The notes under the pieces are model-generated. The model did not search any database. It saw nothing but the letters and a program-made list of their open reading frames with translations, and had not been told where the DNA came from. A DNA stretch of 7,918 nucleotides from GCA-2724215 sp015660315 (GTDB taxonomy: Bacteria > Latescibacterota > UBA2968 > UBA8231), in assembly GCA_029941315.1 (NCBI GenBank), contig JAPYQE010000286.1, positions 1 to 7,918 on the forward strand. The letters are read 5' to 3'. Made by a program: the position numbers and the translations under genes. Shown here in pieces: positions 1 to 6,218 of the stretch (the stretch's first letter is position 1; every line of letters begins with the position of its first letter).

Positions 1-626
1 TCGGCCTGGACCCACTCTTCAGCACTATCAAATGTCGCAAACTCCGCCAACCACACGTGATGCCAATCCGCCCGCGGCGCGATCAGCTTAAAACACTCGA
101 GTCGCATCAAGCCATGCTCTTCGCAAAAAGTCCTCATCGCCTCCACATACGCATCCGTCACCGACTTCTCCCCCGCGACTTGACCCGCCTCCCCCTGCTC
201 AAAAAGCACCGCCACCACACTCCCCCGATCGACATCCAACCTCGGTACCTGATGTGCATCGCCTGGCAACGGGGTAGCCGGTAGGACACCCTTCGCCCAA
301 TCCGCACAGTATTCGGGCAACCCACCCCGCGCCAAATAATACTCGTAATACCCGTACCGCCCATAAGACGGCGCCATCTCCGCCTCGATCCATGCCTCAG
401 CCCCCACCAACTCCGGAAATTCAATCACCCAAAATCGCTCATACGCTCCCTGCGGCGCCATCAATCGAAACCCTTCCATCCGCCGCATCCCATGCTTTTT
501 TGCAATCGCCAACATCAAGTCGACATGCTCCTGCTCATAAGCCTGCCGCCGCGCGGGCGACAACCGATGCCAACTCGCCAATCGCCCGCCTTTAAACAAC
601 ACCGTAACCGCACCATCTCTAACCAT
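1..626 (-). CDS. Two-domain dimeric alpha/beta-barrel-like protein, partial (C-terminus off left edge)
   Basis: An ATG at 626 on the minus strand opens 208 uninterrupted codons to the window edge, so no stop is seen. A strong Shine-Dalgarno, GGAAGGAG (633-640 on the plus strand), sits 6 nt upstream and fixes the start. The protein has an internal duplication. Residues about 45-82 (HGMRRMEGFRLMAPQ, then FWVIEFPELVGAEAWIEA) match residues about 171-208 (HGLMRLECFKLIAPR, then VWLAEFATFDSAEEWVQA), and each is preceded by a hydrophobic strand and a helix. The strand-helix-strand-strand pattern with a closing WIEA/WVQA helix suggests two ferredoxin-like units of the dimeric alpha/beta-barrel type (EthD/NIPSNAP-like); that fold call is inference. 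There is no signal peptide or membrane segment, so it is probably cytoplasmic. It is divergent from the amidohydrolase operon. No catalytic function can be assigned. The reading frame is very secure and the function unknown. Confidence 0.85.
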   Translation of the reverse strand, partial: MVRDGAVTVLFKGGRLASWHRLSPARRQAYEQEHVDLMLAIAKKHGMRRMEGFRLMAPQGAYERFWVIEFPELVGAEAWIEAEMAPSYGRYGYYEYYLARGGLPEYCADWAKGVLPATPLPGDAHQVPRLDVDRGSVVAVLFEQGEAGQVAGEKSVTDAYVEAMRTFCEEHGLMRLECFKLIAPRADWHHVWLAEFATFDSAEEWVQA

Positions 627-662
627 CACACGCTCCTTCCTTTGCGCCCCAACCTATTAAAA

Positions 663-691
663 TTGCCAAAGGGGGTCCACTTCCTTATACA
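663..691 (+). promoter_or_regulatory. Candidate sigma70-type promoter for the amidohydrolase operon
   Basis: TTGCCA (663-668) matches the -35 consensus in five of six positions. It is separated by 17 nt from TATACA (686-691); a shifted TACAAT at 688-693 is the alternative -10. It lies in the divergent intergenic region and points at the ATG at 805, giving a leader of roughly 105 nt. This is a match to the textbook consensus only, and the organism's own sigma factor preference is unknown. Confidence 0.4.
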
Positions 692-696
692 ATAAG
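684..696. promoter_or_regulatory. 13-bp palindrome overlapping the candidate -10 (possible operator)
   Basis: CTTATACAATAAG is a perfect inverted repeat with 5-bp arms (CTTAT/ATAAG) and a 3-nt centre. It overlaps the proposed -10 hexamer in the region shared by the two divergent genes, which is where a local repressor would bind. CTTAT recurs nearby (about 718 and 754) without the second arm. The arms are short and AT-rich, so chance is a real possibility. Confidence 0.25.
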
Positions 697-804
697 ACGC
701 AGGTTGAGATCTATATTCTTATTCCCCAACATTAACCTTCAGATGATCCACAACTTATAGCCTTGATCCCAAGCTACCAGAGGGATGCTTTAGAAAGCTC
801 CGCC

Positions 805-1926
805 ATGATCATTGACTCCCACGCCTACTGCTTCCAACCCGGCACCCACCCCGCCGGCTTCTCCACCCCCGCCGAACACCTCGCCTGGATACAAACCGCG
901 CAAGGCCTGCACCACCAACCCGCCTGGCGCGTAAACGACCGCACCCCCGCATCATCTGCAGGGCTAGGCGAGGGCAACCCCAAAGACTCGTCAAACCTGC
1001 CCGACGTCGACTTCCGTATCGACGACGAACGCGGCCGCGTCGTCTGGACCATCGACGGCGAGGACCGCAGCAAACAGTTCTACCCGCCCAACCTGCGCAA
1101 TCTCGAATACACACCGCACAGCCTGATCGCCGAGATGGACTACGCCGGAGTCGACCATGCGCTGCTGCACACCAACCCCATGCTCGGCCGCGATACCGCC
1201 TTCCTGGCCGAATGCGTACAGCACTACCCCGATCGCCTGCACTCGATGGCACCGGTCGACGAGTGGCGCATTATCGACGAGACTGACCAGGTCATCGCCG
1301 AACTACAAGAAGCCATAGTCGAGCGCGGCCTGCACGCCATAAAATTCAACAGCCGCCCCGCCTACCAGCGCAGTCCGCAAGCCTGGGACGACGGTCCCTA
1401 CCGACTCTTCTGGCAAGCGGCGACCGCGTTACACGTGCCGATCTTTTTTACCTTGGGCACCGGCCCGGGCAGCGCGGCGGGCGCGACCTCCGGCCGCGAA
1501 AATATCCAGGGCTGTCTCGACGAACAACAGACCCTGATCAATTGGATGCAGCGCTACCCCAACACCGTCTGCAGCCTGACACACGGCTTTCCTTGGCGAA
1601 TTTTCCTAACCAATGATGGGATCGAATTGCCCAACGAGGTCTGGACACCCTTCGAAAACCCCAAGCTCAGCCTCGAAGTCTGCTTCCCGGTGCGCATCGG
1701 CGACCTTTTTGACTTCCCCTATCGGGAAGTCCAACCAACATTGCAATTAATGGTCGAACAAATTGGCGCCGACCGCCTGCTCTGGGGCACCGACATGCCC
1801 TTCCAAAACCGCTTTTGTACTTATCGCCAGTCGCGGCAATGGATCGAAAAATATTGCGACTTCCTCAGTTCTGACGACTTGGCGCAAGTTATGGGCGGTA
1901 GCGCCCAACGCATTCTAAATCTATAA
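805..1926 (+). CDS. Amidohydrolase family 2 (COG2159-like) TIM-barrel protein
   Basis: 373 aa. The frame can be opened at a TTG at 763, but the ATG at 805 gives the standard family N-terminus (MIIDSHAY), so I place the start there; its Shine-Dalgarno is weak. Amidohydrolase-2 enzymes (ACMSD, LigI and fuconolactonase relatives) hydrolyse or decarboxylate small cyclic or acid substrates in the cytoplasm. Visible landmarks are D4-S-H6 at strand 1, an insert at about 12-100 typical of a larger subfamily, Lys180 in AIKFNS, His260 in SLTHGFPW at strand 6, and Asp330 in LLWGTDMPF at strand 8. Oddly, the second His of the usual HxH is Tyr8, and the strand-5 His appears to be replaced in IFFTLGTG (about 213-220). 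A metal-independent, LigI-like chemistry is therefore possible. The next gene starts 20 nt downstream, in an apparent operon. The substrate is unknown; a sugar lactone or sugar acid is a guess from context. Confidence 0.9.
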   Translation: MIIDSHAYCFQPGTHPAGFSTPAEHLAWIQTAQGLHHQPAWRVNDRTPASSAGLGEGNPKDSSNLPDVDFRIDDERGRVVWTIDGEDRSKQFYPPNLRNLEYTPHSLIAEMDYAGVDHALLHTNPMLGRDTAFLAECVQHYPDRLHSMAPVDEWRIIDETDQVIAELQEAIVERGLHAIKFNSRPAYQRSPQAWDDGPYRLFWQAATALHVPIFFTLGTGPGSAAGATSGRENIQGCLDEQQTLINWMQRYPNTVCSLTHGFPWRIFLTNDGIELPNEVWTPFENPKLSLEVCFPVRIGDLFDFPYREVQPTLQLMVEQIGADRLLWGTDMPFQNRFCTYRQSRQWIEKYCDFLSSDDLAQVMGGSAQRILNL

Positions 1927-1946
1927 AAGGAGAAGCTGAAAAAGAT

Positions 1947-2456
1947 ATGGACTGGGAAATTAAGAACCGCGGCCGCGTCACTTATTATCGCAAGAAAAGC
2001 AACGAGCTTTTTTCCGATCTCGTCGTCGAAGAGCTCGACAACGGCGACCTCAAGATCCGTTTCGTCGGCATGACCGGCGCACTGGCCGCCACCAACGAAC
2101 TCAGCTTGAACGAAGTCGCGCGCATGGACCCCGAACGCGAGATTCCGCGCATCTTCGACACCTGGGAGATGTACGTGCGCGAAGCCGGTATCTGCGAATC
2201 GCTCGCCGAATTAGACTTCCTCGAAATCCATTCCTTCGGCGCAGCCCCCAAAGGCCCGAGCCCCATCAGCGAGCCGGAAAAATACGCCGCCGAGAAAAAG
2301 CGCATCCGCCAGGACTACTCGCAAGCCTATGCCAACTACTGGAAGGAGAAAATGCCCGACAATGGCCTGCCCGTGCGTTTTACCGTCTATCTCGAAGAGC
2401 TGCCCGATGTCGATGCCAGCTATGAGTTTGGCGCCGTAGCTCTATTGCAAAAGTGA
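1947..2456 (+). CDS. Hypothetical protein of an amylase-linked operon (169 aa)
   Basis: 169 aa from the ATG at 1947. A purine-rich AAAGGAG (1926-1932) lies 14 nt upstream, longer than usual, and GAAAAAG sits closer. I do not recognise the family. It is a soluble, strongly charged protein with no signal peptide, membrane segment or cysteine motif. The N-terminal half (about 1-55) reads as a run of beta-strands (RVTYYRKK, DLVVEEL, LKIRFVG). The middle (about 65-95) looks helical and acidic, about 110-137 is a charged helix (EKYAAEKKRIRQDYSQAY), and the end has a strand (LPVRFTVYLEELPDV) followed by YEFGAVALL. It begins 20 nt after the amidohydrolase stop, and its own stop overlaps the amylase start, so the three are very probably co-transcribed. 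Codon use is like its neighbours. The reading frame is secure; no function is proposed. Confidence 0.85.
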   Translation: MDWEIKNRGRVTYYRKKSNELFSDLVVEELDNGDLKIRFVGMTGALAATNELSLNEVARMDPEREIPRIFDTWEMYVREAGICESLAELDFLEIHSFGAAPKGPSPISEPEKYAAEKKRIRQDYSQAYANYWKEKMPDNGLPVRFTVYLEELPDVDASYEFGAVALLQK

Positions 2457-3955
2457 TGAAAACGCCGTTGGCGTTGATAGCGCTCATCTTTTGCGGTTGC
2501 GCCCCATTTTTTTTGCAAAAAAATATCGAACGCGATATCGGCGACAAGCGCGTACTCCTGCAGGGTTTCTACTGGGAGTCGTATCGCCACGGCCACCCCG
2601 ACCGCTTCCCCGATTATGGCCCAGCATCCTGGTATACCCTCCTCGCCGCACAAGCGCCCGTAATCCGCGACGGCCGCTTCGACCTCATTTGGCTACCACC
2701 GCCCAGCTACGCCGGCGATAGCAGCGCCGGTTATAACCCAAAGGTCTGGTACCGACTCGACAATAGCTACGGCAGCGAAGAAGAGCACCTAACCTTATTG
2801 CGCACACTACTCGCCCACGGCGTCGAACCCGTCGCCGATATCGTGATCAACCACCGCGACGGCCTCTTGGGCTGGGCCCACTTCACCGAACCCGCCTGGG
2901 GCACCGATGCGATCTGCCGCAGCGACGAGGCCTTCACGAACGAAGGTTCCGAAGTCTTCGCCACCCCCGAGGCGCAACGCGGCCAAGAAGAAGAACTGCC
3001 CGAATACGCCAACCACGACGGCACCACATACGCGTACCCAGCTTTCCGCGACATCGACCACACTAACCCCACCGTCCGCCGCGATGTCATCCGCTACTTG
3101 AAGCTGCTGCAATCGATAGGCTATCGCGGTTGGCGCTACGATATGGTGCACGGCTACCACGCCCGTTGGCTCGCCACCTACAACCGCGCCACCCGTCCCA
3201 CCTTTTCTGTCGGCGAATACGATTGGGACAAGCGCGCAGCGCAACGAGGATGGATAGCGCGCAGCGCAACCACCCCGAATAACCTCGACACCGCCAGCCA
3301 CGTTTTCGACTTTACAACCTTCTTCTTTCTCAAGGACCGCAAAGAGCAATATAAAGACTGGTATAACACGGGGTTCGGCCTGGCTAACGATATCACCGAC
3401 GGCTACCCCTGGAAAAAACACGCCCTGACTTTCCTCGAAAACCACGATACCGGCTATCGCACGCACGAAGACGGCACCGTGCAAGAGCACCATCAGCACG
3501 ACAGTTTCCTAAACGACGGCGAAGTTGAACGGGCCTACGCCTATATCCTGAGTCACCCCGGCCTACCCAGCGTATTCTGGAAGCACTACTTCGACTCCGG
3601 TGACGAGTTGCAAGGCAAGATTCGCACCCTGGTCAACGCCCGCAAAGTCGCCGGCGTGCACTCCGGCTCTACGCTGCACCTGCAACAAAGTGCGCGCGCT
3701 AAAGGCCTCTATGCCGCCATGGTTGAAGGCACGAAAGGCCGACTCTATGTGCGCATCGGCGGCGACGACCAGACCTGGCAGCCCAAAGAAACCGCCCGCG
3801 TTTATGCGCAAGGCGACGGCTGGAAAATCTGGTTGGCCCTGCCCGGCAATCCATCACTACAACAAGCGCCCCTACCCTCGCCCCTCGAAATATCCTTAAA
3901 CAAGACTCTGCTTAGCCGGAAAGATATCCCCGACGCCTGGATAGAAGGAGAATAA
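2456..3955 (+). CDS. GH13 alpha-amylase-family enzyme with lipoprotein-like N-terminus
   Basis: 499 aa from the ATG at 2456, which overlaps the upstream TGA as TGATG and implies translational coupling; no clear Shine-Dalgarno is seen. GH13 enzymes cleave or rearrange alpha-1,4-glucans. All four family motifs are present: I, DIVINH (128-133); II, GWRYDMVHG with Arg227 and nucleophile Asp229; III, SVGEYDWD with acid/base Glu254; IV, FLENHDTG with His330 and Asp331. The motifs and the N-terminal LLQGFYWES and IWLPPPS resemble the plant-type alpha-amylase branch (GH13_6-like), although the exact subfamily is inference. Residues 1-15 (MKTPLALIALIFCGC) form a hydrophobic segment ending in a plausible but imperfect lipobox with Cys15, so the enzyme is likely anchored in a membrane and faces outside the cytoplasm. 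The conserved amylase part ends near 460, followed by a roughly 35-residue tail. It is last in the three-gene operon. Alternatives are a maltogenic or oligosaccharide-specific GH13. Confidence 0.95.
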   Translation: MKTPLALIALIFCGCAPFFLQKNIERDIGDKRVLLQGFYWESYRHGHPDRFPDYGPASWYTLLAAQAPVIRDGRFDLIWLPPPSYAGDSSAGYNPKVWYRLDNSYGSEEEHLTLLRTLLAHGVEPVADIVINHRDGLLGWAHFTEPAWGTDAICRSDEAFTNEGSEVFATPEAQRGQEEELPEYANHDGTTYAYPAFRDIDHTNPTVRRDVIRYLKLLQSIGYRGWRYDMVHGYHARWLATYNRATRPTFSVGEYDWDKRAAQRGWIARSATTPNNLDTASHVFDFTTFFFLKDRKEQYKDWYNTGFGLANDITDGYPWKKHALTFLENHDTGYRTHEDGTVQEHHQHDSFLNDGEVERAYAYILSHPGLPSVFWKHYFDSGDELQGKIRTLVNARKVAGVHSGSTLHLQQSARAKGLYAAMVEGTKGRLYVRIGGDDQTWQPKETARVYAQGDGWKIWLALPGNPSLQQAPLPSPLEISLNKTLLSRKDIPDAWIEGE

Positions 3956-4696
3956 GTCGGAGCCCATAGAGACCTGCACGCCCCACTGGTGCCACATAGC
4001 TTATTTTCCCAAGCAGATGTTTTTTGCTTACTCTTTGTACTCCATCAATTAAATAAACAGGTCGAGTAAACGACAACGCGAATTGAAAAATGAAAAGCAC
4101 GGGCGCATCAATGCGTTGTTCGGTATCAGCGCCTTAGCCCTCTACCCACTCTAAACTATTCTCTCGATGGATCCGAAAAAAATGCCCGCCACACTCCTGC
4201 CCGCCGTAGCCGCGAGCCCGCATGGGCTACTTATCTGGTCAGCGTGCCTGGTCGAAGATGCTTTTATAAGCGTGTGGCCCGGGGATAACTTCATCAATCG
4301 CTACGGACTCCAATGGGATATATCGGAGCGCATCCAGACCTATACGCACTCCCTCTAAGATGTTTGTCTTGACAGTGCGCGCCTTGTTATCGGCCGAGGC
4401 CTAATATTCGAGCATTTTTGTGTCAATAGCCTATCTCTGCGCCGGTGGCATCGCGCACAAATGACAGATAGAAAATCGCCGGGGAAGAGGCGACCAGTCG
4501 TCAGGATCTGATCTCGATCATCGGCCAGGAATATCTGGAGCTGGCCGACAGCGAGGTCATCACGCCCATCTAAGTGCCCCCGCCGCAACCAGCAGATACC
4601 TGAGCCGTATCAGCCTCACTGCTCAACGCGAGAAAACAACGCATAGCGCAAAAGATCGCGAAAAAAACCATCACCCCACCCTAACGAGGAACCCCC
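3956..4696. other. Gene-poor gap with short orphan frames
   Basis: No convincing gene is seen over about 740 nt. Stops are frequent in all frames I read. The only longer ATG frames are a 63-codon frame at 4167-4358 with no Shine-Dalgarno and a 77-codon minus frame at 4355-4588 with no recognisable motifs. One protein-like stretch at 4472-4573 is listed separately. A small hairpin, AGCCC-GCAT-GGGCT, lies at about 4217-4230 but has no T-tract. TTGACA at 4369-4374 has no -10 at the right spacing. The upstream part (about 4010-4090) is AT-rich. The gap may hold the promoter of the 4697 gene and decayed coding sequence. Confidence 0.5.
4472..4573 (+). pseudogene. Possible remnant of a C-terminal coding segment
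   Basis: A 33-codon frame running from a TAG (4469-4471) to a TAA (4571-4573) without a start codon reads KIAGEEATSRQDLISIIGQ, then EYLELADSEVITPI. Its composition and GC-ending codons (CTG, ATC, GCC, GAG) look like genuine protein sequence ending in a natural stop. I cannot name the family. It may be the tail of a gene whose body has been lost or frameshifted, or a chance open frame. Confidence 0.2.
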
Positions 4697-5692
4697 ATGC
4701 ATGTAGGCACCCAACAATTCAACACCTCGGACGAAGACCTAGAATACCTTGCCCGCCACGGCGTCGCCCACAAAAATGAAAACTTCATCACCTTTAACCG
4801 CGAACACGGCTGGGACGTCAAAGAGCTGATTGAGAAAAAAGAGCGGTGTGCCAGCTTCGGCATCGAGATGGAAATGGTCGCCTTACCGATGGCCGGATTT
4901 CACATCGGCGGCGAGGCTGTGCCCAGTTTCATGCAGGGTAACTACGAGGAGGGCGACAAGGAGATCGAACTGGTCATCAATATGGTGCGCCAGGCCGCCG
5001 AGGCCGGGATCCCGGCGATCAAATACTATCTCTGCGCTCTCGAAAACCAGCGCACCGAAAGCGTGCCGCTCGGCCGCGGCAATTCGGTCTACAGTACCTT
5101 CGACCTCGAAAAGGCCGATGCCGACACGCAGCGCTACGACGAGCCGCTCTTAGCCGACGAAAACTGGCGCCGCATCACCTATTTCCTAGAGCGTGTAATC
5201 CCGGTGGCCACCGAGTGCAAGGTGCGTATGGCCTGCCACCCCTGCGACCCCTGGCTGCCGCCCGGCTTCAAGGGCGTCGATCGGGTGATGGGCGGCTTTG
5301 AGGGGTTCAAACAGTTTATCGAGATCTGCCCCAGCCCCTACCACGGCGTCAACTTGTGTTTGGGCTGTATGGCCGAGAGCGTCGAAGATCCGCTCAACGA
5401 AGTGCCCGATATCATCCGCTACCTCGGCTCGCGCGACAAGATCTTCCTCTGCCACTTCCGCAATATCGTTGGCAAACGCAATAAATTCCAGGAGGTCTGG
5501 CCGGACGAGGGCGTGATGAGTATGCACCGCAATATGCAGGCGCTCAAAGAGGTCGGTTACCAACACATGTGCGTGCCGGATCACGCGCCCGGCCACAAGG
5601 ACCCGCAGGCCTCGCGCCAGGCCTGGGCCTATGAGTTCGGTTATATACAGGCGATGATTCAGGCGGTGGTGGACGATACGCGATATCCATAG
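4697..5692 (+). CDS. Mannonate-dehydratase-like (UxuA superfamily) TIM-barrel protein
   Basis: 331 aa from the ATG at 4697, with GAGGA about 8 nt upstream. UxuA enzymes dehydrate D-mannonate to 2-keto-3-deoxygluconate in the cytoplasm, in hexuronate catabolism, using a divalent metal. The expected ligand set is visible in family-like contexts: His181 in ACHPCDP, Cys221 in NLCLGC, His253 in FLCHFRN and Asp295 in VPDHAP. The C-terminal YEFGYIQAMIQAVV resembles the usual YTIGYIKGL ending. N-terminal text such as AGIPAIKYYLCA (about 103-114) fits an early barrel strand. Classical UxuA proteins are somewhat longer, and the HPxDPP element here reads HPCDPWLPPG with an altered downstream loop, so the substrate may not be mannonate. 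It stands alone between two gene-poor gaps. The xylose-isomerase-like TIM-barrel superfamily is the broader fallback call. Confidence 0.85.
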   Translation: MHVGTQQFNTSDEDLEYLARHGVAHKNENFITFNREHGWDVKELIEKKERCASFGIEMEMVALPMAGFHIGGEAVPSFMQGNYEEGDKEIELVINMVRQAAEAGIPAIKYYLCALENQRTESVPLGRGNSVYSTFDLEKADADTQRYDEPLLADENWRRITYFLERVIPVATECKVRMACHPCDPWLPPGFKGVDRVMGGFEGFKQFIEICPSPYHGVNLCLGCMAESVEDPLNEVPDIIRYLGSRDKIFLCHFRNIVGKRNKFQEVWPDEGVMSMHRNMQALKEVGYQHMCVPDHAPGHKDPQASRQAWAYEFGYIQAMIQAVVDDTRYP

Positions 5693-6218
5693 GCAATGTT
5701 CGCGGGGCGGCGGGGCTGACCGCGGCGGGCATTTTTAAAGACCCCCGAGCCGTCGCCGACATGCGCGCACGCCAACCACCAAACCGCCTCATTATAGCAC
5801 GGCCTGGGCACCGACAACGGCAAAAGGTGGCCGATGGGCGCGCATAGTCGCACGATGTTCACCGCCATGTCACAAAAGACGAATGCACCCGGCGGCGAAT
5901 TAAAAAACCTGGGCAAGGGCCTGTGGGGAGCGCGGCGGGGCTAGCGAGGGTGCGAGACTGGGCGTCGACTTTGGCTTCCAAGCGTTAGAAGGCACAAGAT
6001 CTCGGCAACGCGCATAAAAAGCAACATCGTCTCTGAGCGTATCATGTAGAAGGGGGCATCCGTTAGGAGGCGGAGTAGCGGGGAAATAGCGTCCGCTCCG
6101 GGCAACGCGTCAATAGCCTGGGGTAAGCCATTCCGAGATTCGAAGGGCAGGAGTCGCTCAATCCTTCATAGAACCGCCAGCCTAACTCCAGATTATTACA
6201 AAACAATGGGAGCACAAT
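5693..6218. other. Gene-poor gap, GC-rich, with broken protein-like frames
   Basis: About 525 nt lie between the dehydratase-like gene and the propeller gene. No ORF with good start signals and family motifs is present. Two overlapping frames read like protein: one open to a TAG at 5845-5847 contains AAGLTAAGIFKDPRAVADMR, and the other, 5798-5944, is described separately. After about 5945, all frames I read are interrupted often. No clear terminator hairpin with a T-tract follows the stop at 5692: TTTTT at 5731-5740 lacks a matching stem. The promoter of the 6219 gene should lie here, but I see no confident -35/-10 pair. Confidence 0.45.
5798..5944 (+). pseudogene. Short protein-like frame, possible gene remnant or small ORF
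   Basis: A 48-codon frame between a TAG (5795-5797) and a TAG (5942-5944) reads HGLGTDNGKRWPMGAHSRTM, then FTAMSQKTNAPGGELKNLGK and a short basic end. An internal ATG at 5834 has AAGGTGG just upstream, so a 36-aa small protein is conceivable. The preceding frame (to 5847) also looks coding, and a single shift would join the two, which fits a frameshifted remnant. I cannot assign a family, and chance openness in GC-rich DNA is not excluded. Confidence 0.2.

Noticed and set aside
763..804. TTG start extending the amidohydrolase by 14 codons
   Set aside because: The family N-terminus begins at MIIDSH (805), and the extension (MIPSYQRDALESSA) has no family-like content and no ribosome binding site.
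2453..2455. GTG start for the GH13 gene
   Set aside because: The ATG immediately after it gives the TGATG coupling arrangement and a normal lipoprotein N-terminus.
2807..3499. 230-codon minus-strand open frame
   Set aside because: It lies antisense to the core of the GH13 gene, whose catalytic motifs are all in the plus frame. Its Val/Gly/Ala-rich translation is a shadow of GC-rich codons.
4217..4230. AGCCC-GCAT-GGGCT hairpin as a terminator
   Set aside because: Only a 5-bp stem with no following T-tract.
4167..4358. 63-codon plus-strand ORF in the gap
   Set aside because: No Shine-Dalgarno, no recognisable motif, and it is surrounded by stop-rich sequence.
4369..4407. TTGACA with downstream TAATAT as a promoter
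   Set aside because: The spacing is 27 nt, too long for a sigma70 promoter, and nothing like a -10 lies at 16-18 nt.
5186..5596. 136-codon minus-strand open frame
   Set aside because: It is antisense to the UxuA-like gene, which has all metal-ligand motifs in the plus frame.
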